NCBI GenBank assembly: GCA_963829545.1
Contig: CAWHIX010000011.1
Location: 124,001 to 188,000, forward strand
Source: JAXGXJ01 sp963829545
GTDB taxonomy: Bacteria; Actinomycetota; Thermoleophilia; RBG-16-64-13
Length of the DNA: 64,000 nt
Direction: 5' to 3'
Position numbers and translations under genes: made by a program. Position 1 is the stretch's first letter. Each line of letters opens with the position of its first letter. Of the stretch, positions 1 through 9,400 are shown one piece after another. The notes under the pieces are model-generated. The model saw only the letters and a list, made by a program, of their open reading frames with translations. It had not been told where the DNA came from and did not search any database.

Positions 1-33
1 GCCGGGCCCCCCTTCCCGCACTCCCGTCGCCCA

Positions 34-82
34 GGTATCATCCCGGTACCCGCCGCATCTACCGGCGCGGGTATCATCCCGG
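34..82. repeat. Direct repeat pair upstream of activase gene
   Basis: The 13-mer GGTATCATCCCGG occurs twice, at about 34-46 and 70-82, with starts 36 bases apart. Between the copies, CCGGTA and TACCGG form an inverted repeat. The pair lies 50-100 bases before the activase start. It could be a regulator site, or the end of a longer repeat that continues off the window edge. Confidence 0.5.
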
Positions 83-130
83 CGGTGCGTGCGCGAGCCG
101 CTGCCGTTGACACCCAGTAGGCGAGGAGCC

Positions 131-1054
131 ATGGAACAGAAGCAAGAGTTCTGGCGTTGGAGCGAGAGGACCTGGCAGTCCCCCGACCTGGATCCGGGAA
201 GCGTTGCTCACGTGACGGTCGGGGTGGATGTGGGCTCGGTCAGCTCGCAGGCCGTCCTGTTGGGCGACGGCAAGCTCCTCGCCTTCTGCTCCACCCGCAC
301 CGGGTCCAGCAGCCCCGATAGCGCGCTGCGCGCCTTCAAGGGGGCGGCCGAGCCCGTGGGGGTCACTCTCGACGACGTCAGCTACGCCGTCGGCACCGGG
401 TATGGGCGCGTGAACGTCCCCTTCGCCCACCGCACTCTCACCGAGATCGCCTGCCATGCCCGGGGAGCCAACCACATGGGAGGGCCCACGGTCCGCACCA
501 TCCTCGACATGGGCGGGCAGGACTGCAAGGTGATCCGCTGCGACGAGCGGGGCAAGGTGCTGAACTTCATCATGAACGACAAGTGCGCCGCGGGGACGGG
601 ACGGGGCATGGAGGTCATAGCCGACGTGCTGTCCGTGCCTATCGAAGATATCGGGCGCCGGTCATTCGAGATCGACGAGGAGCCGCCGCCGGTCAGCAAC
701 GTCTGCACGGTGTTCGCGAAGTCGGAGGCGACTTCGCTCCTGCGCGCGGGTTGGAGCGTCAACAGGGTGCTCGCCGCCTACTGCTCGGCCATGGCGCAGC
801 GGGTAGCCGGGTTGATCGAGCGGATGGAGGTGGAGCCCCAGTTCTTCATCACCGGTGGGATAGGCAAGAACATCGGGGTGACGCGGCGTATCGAACGTCT
901 GATAGGTGTGGAGGCCCTCGGCCTCCCAGCCGATTCCGTGCTCGACCCGCAGGTGGCCGGGGCGCTGGGAGCCGCCCTCTTCGCCCATTCGCTCCACCGC
1001 AAGGCTCAGAAGCAGGCTGTCGCGGAAGAGCTTGCCGGCACCGCCTCGGAGTAG
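131..1054 (+). CDS. BadF/BadG/BcrA/BcrD-type CoA-enzyme activase
   Basis: About 307 aa. This is an ASKHA-fold ATPase with a [4Fe-4S] cluster shared across a homodimer; the family couples ATP hydrolysis to low-potential electron transfer into benzoyl-CoA reductases or 2-hydroxyacyl-CoA dehydratases. Visible marks are the phosphate-1 loop GVDVGSVSSQAV near residue 30, DMGGQDCKVI near 130, and the two cluster cysteine contexts NDKCAAGTGRGME and NVCTVFAKSEA. A C-terminal GGIGKN loop completes the fold. The ATG at 131 is chosen because GAGGAG lies just upstream and the extra 14 residues from the ATG at 89 look non-conserved. Two ferredoxin-type genes follow closely, as in BcrD-like (gamma-subunit) systems. 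The reductase or dehydratase subunits are not in the window and probably lie upstream. Confidence 0.93.
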   Translation: MEQKQEFWRWSERTWQSPDLDPGSVAHVTVGVDVGSVSSQAVLLGDGKLLAFCSTRTGSSSPDSALRAFKGAAEPVGVTLDDVSYAVGTGYGRVNVPFAHRTLTEIACHARGANHMGGPTVRTILDMGGQDCKVIRCDERGKVLNFIMNDKCAAGTGRGMEVIADVLSVPIEDIGRRSFEIDEEPPPVSNVCTVFAKSEATSLLRAGWSVNRVLAAYCSAMAQRVAGLIERMEVEPQFFITGGIGKNIGVTRRIERLIGVEALGLPADSVLDPQVAGALGAALFAHSLHRKAQKQAVAEELAGTASE

Positions 1055-1084
1055 GGATGCTGGTGTGAGTAGAGGGGCGCGACC

Positions 1085-1378
1085 ATGATCGCGAACTACG
1101 GCTACGAGGACGGCTCCGGCTTCTACTACATCACCATCGACGGCGATCGCTGCGCAACCTGCGAGGGACACCCCTGCGCGGCGGCCTGCCCGCAGGCGGT
1201 GTACCTGGTGGAACTCGATGACTACGACGACCTCGTGGCCGTGGTGACGCAGACGGCCCGCAGACGCCTGAGGGAGTTGTGCGCCGGCTGCAAGGCCCTG
1301 AACGGCGATCAGGGGACGGAGCGTCGCCTTCCCTGCACGGCGGCCTGCCCGACCGGGGCGATCTCGCACAGCTGGTGA
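1085..1378 (+). CDS. Small 4Fe-4S ferredoxin-like protein
   Basis: 97 aa and cysteine-rich. The N-terminal half carries CATCEGHPCAAACP and the C-terminal half CAGC followed by CTAACP, a two-cluster ferredoxin pattern with a long acidic insert between the halves. It starts 30 bases after the activase and ends 7 bases before the next iron-sulfur gene, so the three genes are almost certainly one transcript. It probably relays electrons to the activase or to an oxidoreductase. The exact partner cannot be named from sequence alone. Confidence 0.85.
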   Translation: MIANYGYEDGSGFYYITIDGDRCATCEGHPCAAACPQAVYLVELDDYDDLVAVVTQTARRRLRELCAGCKALNGDQGTERRLPCTAACPTGAISHSW

Positions 1379-1385
1379 GCGAGTC

Positions 1386-2510
1386 ATGACCGGTAATGCG
1401 CAGGAGCCGCCGGTAGCCCCTCTGGAGCTGCGGGTGGACGGGGTCTCGGTGCAGGCACCTCCCGGGTCCACCGTCTTGGAGGCCTGTGACCTTGCCGGGA
1501 GATACGTTCCCCGACTGTGCAACTACCCGGGGCTTCGCTGCTGCAGCACCTGCGGCCTTGGTAAGACCGAGTGCGGTCTGTGCGCGGTGCGCACCGGGGA
1601 CGGGACGGTCGTGCTTGCGTGCGTGGCGCCTGCGGTGGCCGGCATGGAGATCGTCACAGACGACGAGGGATTGCGGGAACTGCGTCTGAGGCGCCTCGGC
1701 GAGGCGCTCGAAGGGCACCCCTTCGTGTGCCGGCTATGCCCCGACCGCGACGGCTGTCTCCGCGACGAGTGCAGCTACGGCAATCCCCCGGAGGCGCGCT
1801 GCTGCGACCGGTATGGGTGCTGCGAACTGGCCTCTCTGTTGGCCTTCGTGGACCCCGAGGGAGTCCTGCGACCTGGGAGCGGGCCTTTCGATCGTGAGGC
1901 GGTCGTGGAGGGTCCCATCCGTCGCGAGCCGGGACTGTGCGTGGGCTGCGGACGCTGCGTGGTGGTGTGTGCGGAGATGGAGGGAGCGGGGCGGGCGCTG
2001 CAGATGGTGGACGGGGCGCCGGCCTTCGGCCGGCGCCCCGTTGCGGTCCCCCGCGGCCCCAGTCTCCGCGCCGCCGGTTGCACCTTCTGCGGGCGCTGCG
2101 TGCTCGTCTGCCCCACAGGGGCCCTCACCGTATCGGGCGAAGCCGGCGAGCGCTGGCTCGAACGACGGCGGGAGACAAGTGGCCTGGCCGCTCCCGTATT
2201 GCCCCCCGAACCCAGGATGACCGTGACCGAGGCCCGCGAGCGTCTGGGGGGCGGTCCGGGTGTCCTGCAACTGCTGGACCGACGCGGCGAGGTGCTCCTC
2301 ATCGCGGGCGTTCCGGACTTGGCCAAGGGCCTGATGGGCGCTCTTGACGATCTCGGTCCCGACTCCGTGGCGTACGCGCGGGCCGAAGAGGAGCCGATGT
2401 ACACGCAGCGGGAGAGCGAGCTTCTGACCCTCTACAGCCGCCGCCACGGCAGCCTGCCTCCAGGCAACGACCTGGGGGAGGACATGTTCGACGACTGCGA
2501 CGACGAGTAG
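1386..2510 (+). CDS. NuoG-N-like iron-sulfur protein with GIY-YIG-like tail
   Basis: 374 aa. Residues 10-80 resemble the plant-type [2Fe-2S] domain of NuoG-like proteins, with clustered cysteines around CNYPGLRCCSTC and a later LAC. Next comes the HPFVCRLC...CLRDEC stretch typical of the His/Cys3 cluster. Two ferredoxin motifs follow, CVGCGRCVVVC and CTFCGRCVLVCP. The last 100 residues are not ferredoxin-like: GVLQLLDRRGEVLLIAG and the EEPMYTQRESELLTLYSRRHG segment resemble a GIY-YIG/UvrC-N-type fold, a similarity judged by eye. It is the third gene of the activase operon and is probably the electron-input subunit for the low-potential chain. Inside the coding region, 2011-2041 is a perfect 14-base inverted repeat, probably chance in GC-rich code. 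Confidence 0.85.
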   Translation: MTGNAQEPPVAPLELRVDGVSVQAPPGSTVLEACDLAGRYVPRLCNYPGLRCCSTCGLGKTECGLCAVRTGDGTVVLACVAPAVAGMEIVTDDEGLRELRLRRLGEALEGHPFVCRLCPDRDGCLRDECSYGNPPEARCCDRYGCCELASLLAFVDPEGVLRPGSGPFDREAVVEGPIRREPGLCVGCGRCVVVCAEMEGAGRALQMVDGAPAFGRRPVAVPRGPSLRAAGCTFCGRCVLVCPTGALTVSGEAGERWLERRRETSGLAAPVLPPEPRMTVTEARERLGGGPGVLQLLDRRGEVLLIAGVPDLAKGLMGALDDLGPDSVAYARAEEEPMYTQRESELLTLYSRRHGSLPPGNDLGEDMFDDCDDE

Positions 2511-2644
2511 AGGGGTCGCTTCTTAGGCCCGGAGAGGTTGCCCTGGGGGAGCACGGGGAACGTAGAATCGACATGCGCCGTGGCTGTCGTGCCCTAGGGA
2601 CCGTCGGTCACGCGAAAAGTTGAGACGATACGAGGAGGGTTCCG

Positions 2645-3580
2645 ATGGAGACCGGGTTCGTGGGACTGGGCCGGATGGGCGCGAACATGGCGCGTCGCCT
2701 GCTTTCCGGCGGGCATCGCGTGGTGGTCGGCAACCGCTCCCCCGAGCCGGTGGAGGCTCTGGCCCGGGAAGGAGCCACGCCCGCTTGGTCGCGCGCCGAG
2801 CTCGTGGGGATGCTGGCGCCGCCGCGTGTGGTCTGGACCGTCCTCCCCGCCGGAGAGGCCACAGAGGAGGCGGTGCAGGAACTGGGTGGGCTGCTGGCGC
2901 CGGGTGACGTGCTGGTCGATGCGGCCAATTCCTACTATCGTGATTCGATGCGCCGGGCGGAGTCGCTCGCCGGTCGCGGCGTTCACTTCGTGGACGCGGG
3001 CACGAGCGGGGGCATCTGGGGGCGTGAGAACGGCTACAGTATGAGCCTCGGGGGCTCGCCCGAGGCGGTGGAGATCGTTCGGCCCTTGATAGAGACACTG
3101 GCTCCCGGTCCGGCCACAGGCTGGGGACACGTCGGGCCCAGCGGCGCGGGGCATTTCACCAAGATGGTCCACAACGGCATCGAGTACGGCCTGATGCAGG
3201 CGTACGCCGAAGGGTTCGACCTGATGCGATCCAAGGAGGAGTTCGGTCTGGACCTGCGCCAGGTGGCCGAGATGTGGCGGAGGGCAGCGTGGTCCGCTCC
3301 TGGCTGCTCGACCTGCCGCCCGAGCTCTGGCGATCAGACCCAGTCTGGCGGGATCGCGCCCGTCGTCCCCGATTCCGGCGAGGGCCGGTGGACCGTCCTC
3401 GAGGCCATCGACCAGGGTGTGCCGGCTCCGGTGATAGCGGCCTCGCTCAACGTACGCTTCAGCAGTCGCGACGAGACCGGCTATGGCGCACGTCTGCTCT
3501 CGGCCTTGAGGGGTCAGTTCGGGGGGCACGAGGTCCCGGCGGCCTCCGCGGGCGAAGGCGTGTCCTCGGGGGAAAGTTGA
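2645..3580 (+). CDS. gnd: 6-phosphogluconate dehydrogenase, decarboxylating (GndA type); internal frame excursion
   Basis: 311 aa, the length of the short NAD-preferring family. It oxidises and decarboxylates 6-phosphogluconate to ribulose 5-phosphate. The N-terminal GFVGLGRMGANMARRL is the Rossmann nucleotide site. The substrate-site pieces DAGTSGGIWG and GAGHFTKMVHNGIEYG are intact, and the C-terminal part (SGEGRWTVLEAIDQGVPAPV) is canonical. Between about 3283 and 3345 the expected sequence (GSVVRSWLLDL) sits in another frame. Three single-base deletions in G/C runs explain this and together restore the frame. The start has the strong site GAGGAGGG. A possible promoter is TTGCCC at 2538 with TAGAAT at 2563 (19-base spacer). 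Confidence 0.92.
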   Translation: METGFVGLGRMGANMARRLLSGGHRVVVGNRSPEPVEALAREGATPAWSRAELVGMLAPPRVVWTVLPAGEATEEAVQELGGLLAPGDVLVDAANSYYRDSMRRAESLAGRGVHFVDAGTSGGIWGRENGYSMSLGGSPEAVEIVRPLIETLAPGPATGWGHVGPSGAGHFTKMVHNGIEYGLMQAYAEGFDLMRSKEEFGLDLRQVAEMWRRAAWSAPGCSTCRPSSGDQTQSGGIAPVVPDSGEGRWTVLEAIDQGVPAPVIAASLNVRFSSRDETGYGARLLSALRGQFGGHEVPAASAGEGVSSGES

Positions 3581-3626
3581 CGGCGAGCGCCCCGGAGACG
3601 GGCCCGGCCCGGTCTCGGCCCTCCTT

Positions 3627-4121
3627 GTGGGCGTGCTGTCCGATACGCACGATCACCTGTATCCCGAGGTGAAGGAATTGCTGAGCGGAGTGGACCACAT
3701 CATCCACGCCGGGGATGTCTGTAACCCTCACCTGCTGGCGGAACTGGGGGGCATCGCCCCCCTCACCGTCGTGCGGGGTAATTGCGACATGGGGCCCTGG
3801 GCCGACTCCCTGTCGGCAAGGGCCGAGGTGGAACTGGGTGGCGTGCAGATACTCGTCGGCCATGTGGGCGGCCGGCTGCGGGAGGAAGTCAGCCGTCGTG
3901 CCACGGGGGCGGCCGGCGTCGACGTGGTCATCTGCGGGCACAGCCATCAGGCGCTCGTGGAGCGCAAGGACGGCGCGCTCTACCTGAACCCGGGCTCTGC
4001 CGGGCCGCGCCGCTACGGACGACCTCGCACGATGGCGTTCCTCAAGATCGAACCGACCCCTGCCGAGGACGGCGACGGGTCGGCGCGGGTGTCGGCGGAC
4101 ATAGTGATGGTGGAGGGCTGA
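3627..4121 (+). CDS. YfcE/MJ0936-family metallophosphoesterase
   Basis: 164 aa with a GTG start placing GVLSDTHDH at the N-terminus, as is usual for the family. The dinuclear metal motifs are all present in order: SDTHDH, HAGDV, GNCD, GHVGG and GHSH, followed by LNPGSAGPRR. Members hydrolyse phosphodiesters in vitro, and the physiological substrate is usually unknown. The gene begins 46 bases after gnd. The ribosome-binding site is poor, so coupling to gnd translation is plausible. Confidence 0.9.
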   Translation: MGVLSDTHDHLYPEVKELLSGVDHIIHAGDVCNPHLLAELGGIAPLTVVRGNCDMGPWADSLSARAEVELGGVQILVGHVGGRLREEVSRRATGAAGVDVVICGHSHQALVERKDGALYLNPGSAGPRRYGRPRTMAFLKIEPTPAEDGDGSARVSADIVMVEG

Positions 4122-4233
4122 GGACCGCGCTTGGGCTGCGTTCAGCGTCCAGGCCAAGCGGGGATAGTACGGGGCGTTTGGTACGACGGCTACCCCGCGG
4201 TCGGGGCGGCGTCGCCGAAAGGAGGAGGGGCCG

Positions 4234-5031
4234 ATGCAGGGCATGAGCGACATCCTCGATCTGGATCGCTATCCGCTCGACAAACCGGGCAGCGACGAAT
4301 GGGGGAGTCTGGTAGCGCGCTGCCGGAAGGACCTCGCCCGCGATGGCATGTACAACCTCGACGATCTCGTCAAGCCGGGGGCTATCGAGCGGGCGCTGGT
4401 GGAGATCCGGCCCGTCCTGCATTCGCTCTCGTTCAGCCAAAGGCGCCGTCACAACATCTACTTCTCCAAAGAGGTCCTCGGCCTGCCGGCGGACCACCCG
4501 GCGCTCGGGACCGCCGAGACCATCAACCACACGGTCTGTGCCGACCAGATCACGCAGTCCATCCCCCTGTGGATCTATGAGTGGCCGCCGCTCATCACCT
4601 TCATCGCGGTCACCATGGACAAGGATTCGCTCTATCCAATGCGCGACGATCTGGCGCGGGTGAACGTGATGGCCTACCGCGACGGGGAGACTCTAGGTTG
4701 GCATTTCGACCGAACCGAGTTCACCACCACCCTGCTGCTGCAGGCACCGGATGAGGGGGGCGACTTCATCTACCGGACCGATCTCAGGACCGACGATGAT
4801 CCGAACTACGAGGGCGTCGCCCGGTTGCTCGCTGGCGCCGATCCCGACGTGAAGACGCTGAAGCTGCGCGCCGGCACCCTCAACGTCTTCCGGGGCAAGA
4901 ACACCGCTCACAGGGTGGACACCGTGCGCGGGACCCGAGAACGCATCATCGCCGTGTTCTCGTACTTCGACCGGCCGGGAGTCGTCTTTTCCAAGGAAGA
5001 GCAAACCGGCTTCTACGGCCGGGCGCGTTAG
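4234..5031 (+). CDS. 2-oxoglutarate/Fe(II)-dependent oxygenase-like protein
   Basis: 265 aa. The iron-binding facial triad is visible: HxD in GWHFDRTEF near residue 152, and the distal His in NTAHRVDTVRGTRER near 225, whose Arg would bind 2-oxoglutarate. The overall pattern resembles the HalD/ArpA-like group rather than prolyl hydroxylases; this is family recognition by eye and the substrate is unknown. AAAGGAGGA lies seven bases before the ATG at 4234, which fixes the start. The reaction needs O2, so it is notable beside the anaerobic genes in this window. It may imply microaerophily or a detoxification role. Confidence 0.8.
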   Translation: MQGMSDILDLDRYPLDKPGSDEWGSLVARCRKDLARDGMYNLDDLVKPGAIERALVEIRPVLHSLSFSQRRRHNIYFSKEVLGLPADHPALGTAETINHTVCADQITQSIPLWIYEWPPLITFIAVTMDKDSLYPMRDDLARVNVMAYRDGETLGWHFDRTEFTTTLLLQAPDEGGDFIYRTDLRTDDDPNYEGVARLLAGADPDVKTLKLRAGTLNVFRGKNTAHRVDTVRGTRERIIAVFSYFDRPGVVFSKEEQTGFYGRAR

Positions 5032-5054
5032 TCGCCTCGGACGGCTGCGGCCCC

Positions 5055-6275
5055 CTACAGGTTCTTGGCCACGTGGACGGTCAACTCACCCAGACGGTAG
5101 GTGTAGCTTCCCATCTCGTTGTCGTACCAGCCGAAGACCTTCACGTGGGTCACGGGCAGCCGGTAGTCGCGGAAGCCACCGTTGTCGGGCAGGCGCAGAT
5201 CGACGAAGCCCGTCCGTGAGTGCGTTTCCAGCGCCTCGATGACCACCGCGGCGTCCTCGCCCATCATGTCGGCGGAGACGTTCTGCTCTTCGCTGTACCT
5301 GAGCAGGTCCTTGGCCTCGCCCTGGGACGCGTCGCGGTAGATCTGGTTGACCACGTCCCGGTCCACCGACACGGTGCCGTCGGGGCGGGTCTCCGACTGG
5401 AAGGTCACGTTCAGGATGATCAGGCTGACCGTGGCCGTAGGGATGCGGACCGAGTCGGCCATGAAGCCGATGTTGGCGATCTCGGGCATGACCTGTTCGA
5501 GGGCCTTGGCGGCGTTGGTGGACGTCAGGATGATGTTGTCCATGGCGCAGCGGGTCTTGCGCAGGTCGGTGGCTCCCGCCGCCGGCACCGCGTCGAGCAC
5601 GGGCTGGCTGCTGGTGATGGCGTGGACGGTGCTCATGCCGGCCGTGATCATGTTGCGGGTGAGGTCACGGTCGAGCAGCGGCCGCATCATGTGGGCCAGA
5701 GCGGTGGTGGTGCACGACGCCGCAGAGAGAACCTTGTGCCTGCCGGGATCGAACTGGAAGTGATTGATGCCGTTGATGAGGATGGTGGCATCGTCGGGCA
5801 TGGGAAGGCCCTTCGTCTTGTCCTTGAAGGGCGAGCTGTTGATGACCACCCGTGCCCCCGCGGCCAGATGCCCCCGGATGGAGCCTTTGGGATCGTCCAC
5901 GGGCGTGTGGGGATCGCGGAACTTCCCAGTGCATTCGACGACCACGGAGACGCCCTGGTCGCGCCAGGGGATGTCCTTGGGATTGCGCGCTTCGCGCAGG
6001 AGGACGACCTCCTTACCGTGTATGCGCAGCAGCCCTGCCGCTTCGTCTACGACGGTGATGCCTGGCCGACCTTTGTGGCCCAGGAGATAGCGATGGAGCG
6101 GTCCGTACGTGCTGTCCTTGCCTATGTACTCGGCCACGGCCTCCAGCGACGTGCCGACCTGCCGCCCCACGTTGACAACGATGCGGTCGAAATCATCGTT
6201 CCCCAGGTGGTACCACAGCGTCAGCTTCCCTATCCTGCCCAGACCGTTGATGCCCACGGTTCTCGGAGCGCTCAT
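5055..6275 (-). CDS. gap: Type I glyceraldehyde-3-phosphate dehydrogenase
   Basis: About 406 aa, longer than the usual 330-340, with extra loops. It would interconvert glyceraldehyde 3-phosphate and 1,3-bisphosphoglycerate. NAD-binding GINGLGRIGKLTLW is at the N-terminus. The catalytic Cys lies in SAASCTTTALAHMM and a conserved C-terminal motif is GWYDNEMGSYTYRL. The region KDSTYGPLHRYL replaces the usual YDSTHG motif. The ATG at 6275 has AAGGGAGAAG upstream; a longer reading to 6326 lacks similarity. It lies downstream of the dikinase-like gene on the same strand, separated by about 200 bases of GC-rich sequence. Confidence 0.92.
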   Translation of the reverse strand: MSAPRTVGINGLGRIGKLTLWYHLGNDDFDRIVVNVGRQVGTSLEAVAEYIGKDSTYGPLHRYLLGHKGRPGITVVDEAAGLLRIHGKEVVLLREARNPKDIPWRDQGVSVVVECTGKFRDPHTPVDDPKGSIRGHLAAGARVVINSSPFKDKTKGLPMPDDATILINGINHFQFDPGRHKVLSAASCTTTALAHMMRPLLDRDLTRNMITAGMSTVHAITSSQPVLDAVPAAGATDLRKTRCAMDNIILTSTNAAKALEQVMPEIANIGFMADSVRIPTATVSLIILNVTFQSETRPDGTVSVDRDVVNQIYRDASQGEAKDLLRYSEEQNVSADMMGEDAAVVIEALETHSRTGFVDLRLPDNGGFRDYRLPVTHVKVFGWYDNEMGSYTYRLGELTVHVAKNL

Positions 6276-6481
6276 CCGCACTTCTCCCTTCTGGACGGTG
6301 GCTCTTCCCGCCGAGCCGGGCCCCACGCACCGGCGACCGGAAGATGACTGGTCCCCCCGCCTCCCCAGGGTACTTGGAAATGAGGGCCGGCGCCAGTCGA
6401 AGCGGCGCCATTCCGGCCGGCGCTGCGCGCCGGTCGCGTTCTTACTGCGAAGCGTCCGCCCTCGGGCGCCTGTTAGAAGCG

Positions 6482-9400
6482 TCAGACGGTCATGGACGGG
6501 CGGGGCAGCGTGGGGATGCGACCCAGGAAGATGTTGCCCGTTCGGCCGTCGACGGAGAGCCAGTCACCGACTTTGAGCTTGGCACCGGCCAGCCTGGCCG
6601 TGCCCTGGTGTTCGTCCACCTCGAGCTCCCGGCAGTCGACCACGGCCGTCTTGCCCAGGCGCTTCGCGGTGACGGCCGCGTGCGAGGTGGCGCCGCCGCG
6701 GGCGGTCAGGAGCCCGTCCACCCTTGTGATCATGGCGATGTCCTCGGGGACCGTGTCGGGCCGCAGAAGGATTATGTGTTCCTGCGGGGCCTCGGCGAGC
6801 AGCCGGTCGAGGTGCTCGGGATTGATGGCCACCCGCCCCGAGTAGGCCCCACCGGCTATGCCCATCCCCACGGCGAAGGGAGGACCGAATCCCGGGGAAG
6901 CGGTGTCGAAGTAGGGGGCATCCGGGGTCTGCTCGTGAACCATGGCCCGTTTTTGCAGGATGTATAGGTCTTTGCCCGAAGCCGACTCGAAGGTGAACTC
7001 TATCTCCTGGGGGTCGTACTCCCGCTTCTTGACCAGATCCTGGGCCACCTGAAGGAGGGCGTTGTACACCTGGGGATGGTCCTTCTCCAGCGAGTGCTCG
7101 ACGCCCTTGTAGGTCGCGCTGCCCAGTCGCTGGGCTTCGGAGATGGGTGAGGGGAAGACCAGACCGCCCACCAGGTCCTCGCCCTGGCTGCGGGGGGTGA
7201 AGTCGCCGAAGAGACGCACCTGGCTGCTGTGCGGCTCCACCGGACTGCGGGTGAAGGTGACGCCCGATCCCGACGAGCGGCTCAAGTTGCCGAAGACCAT
7301 CCGCTGCACGACCACCGCCGTGCCCCATTCCTCGGCGACCCCGATGTAGCGTCGGTAGAGCTTGGCCTCGGGTGAATCCCAGGACTGGAGCACCTTGCGT
7401 ATGCAGCCCACCACCTGGCGGAAGGGGTCGTCGACGAACTTGACCCCCATCTCCTTCGCCCGGGCCTTGTACGCGAAGGCCAACTCGCGCATGTGTTCCG
7501 CCTCGAATTCGAGCTTGCGCTCCACTCCGTAGCGGGCTTTGAACTCCGTCATGATGCTGTCGAAGACGTCGCGGTCGATCCCTGAGGCCATGGCCCAGGA
7601 CTGCAGGAAGCGTCGGTAGGAGTCCCAAGCCGCCCACTCGAATCCCGGCTTGCGGGCCAGCGCGGCGGCAAGATCGTCGTTGAGCCCCACGTCGACGAAG
7701 GTAGTCATGAGGCCGGGCATGGAGATGGCGGCGCCCGAGCGGATGGACAGGGTCAGCAGGCGGGCGGGATCGCCCAGGTGCAGCCCCGTTGCAGCCTCCA
7801 GGTGGTCCAGCGCCTGCCGTATGCGGTCGATCGTGTCGTCGTACAGAGCACGATAGGTCATGGCGGGGAGCGCGCCGAACAGCTCGGTGGTCAGGATGAA
7901 GCCCTCGGGCACCCGGTGTTTGTACGAAGCCATCTGCTTCAGTCCCAGCCCCTTGAAGCCCAGGGTCATCTGGTCGTCGGTGCTGGGTTTGGGTTCATGG
8001 ATGAACGAGATCAGTCGCTGGGGGTCGTAGTTCATCATGCGGGTGAGGGCCTGTCTGCTCAGGCGGCCGGCCAGCGTGGAGATCTTGTGCAGCGTGGCCG
8101 AGATGAAGCGGTCGAGGTTCTGCATGCCCAGCGCCGAGACCAGTACCTCTCGCAGCACCATCTCGGCCACGGCGTCCACCGACATGCAGCGCACCTCGCA
8201 CTGCCGGGGATCGTGCATGAGTACCGTGTGCAGGACCTGGTCGTGGCTGAGGATGGAGGTCCGCGACAGCTCCGTCACCGACCCGGCGATGAACTGGAAC
8301 ACGTTCTGGTACTGGTGGAAGGTGAAGTTGTAGCTGCTGAAACTCGCCTCGAGTAGGCGCAGGTTGGCAGACAAGTTGCGCGAGTCGATGCCGTCCGCAG
8401 CCAGGGACCGCTCGAAGCGCCGCAAGGTGGCCGCCATGCGGCGGAGGGAGTCGCGGGTTACGTAGGAGTCGGTGCCCTCCGAGACGAGATCCTCGAGCAG
8501 GCGCAGGACCAGGTTCTCCACGCGGAACGACAGGCCCAGCGCGTCGAACTTGGGCTCGCTGTAGTTGCCGTACATCGAGGGGATGCCGGCGGCGATGTGT
8601 CGCTTCTGGTAGATGTTCTCCACCGCGGTCGAGGGCTTCGGCTCCAAGACGACGGCCTTGAGCTGCTCCAAGGCTGTGAGCGACATGTCCAGAAGCCGGT
8701 CGCGCGCCACTGAGGTGGGTCTCTCCTGCCAGGCGGCGAGAGCGTCACCGAACTTCTGTCTCGTCTTCGCGTCGAGCAGCAGGTCTCGCGACACGGCCGG
8801 TCCCACGTTGTCGGCCGATAGTGAGTACTTCTGTGTGAGGAGTTGATGGGTGCGCACCAGCAGGGTGACCCGCCGGCGGGCCTTCTCCTCGCATTCGCCG
8901 TCGGACTCCGGGCACACGCGCAGGTACTCCTCGAGCACCTCCGGTGGCATGGCGACCAGCTGATCGATGAAAGGCTCGGCCTCCTCGGGCGTCAACTCCG
9001 GCTTGGTGGCTGCTGCCGCGCGCGTCGCGCCTACCGCGCCACCGCCTGCCGCGCCACCGCCTGCCGCGCCATCACCGCTCGCCGCACCGCTATCGGCGGG
9101 GGAGATGTCCGCCGCCGACTCGTCTTCGCCCTCACCTCGGCCGTCGCTGAAGGCCCTCCACAGCCCGGCCAGGATGGCGTGGGGCTCCTCGGCCCACACC
9201 CGCTCGCTGAGGACGGCCCGCATAGTGTTGGCGGAGAGGAAGGGTTCCAGACCGGACGCATCCAGGGTCGTCCAGTACAACAACACCGCGCGACTGAAGT
9301 CCACCAGCCGGTTGGACGACTCGGCGTGCGATTGCTTGCGCAGGAAGTGCATGAGCGTGTCGCGCCGCTCGCCGATCTCGTCGACCTCGGTGGTCACCGC

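Noticed and set aside
2011..2041. Perfect 14-base inverted repeat
   Set aside because: Lies inside the coding frame of the iron-sulfur protein and encodes ordinary residues; no terminator context.
5220..6347. Long plus-strand open frame opposite gap
   Set aside because: It is the complement of a clear GAPDH gene, with low-complexity His/Val/Asp-rich translation and no family match.
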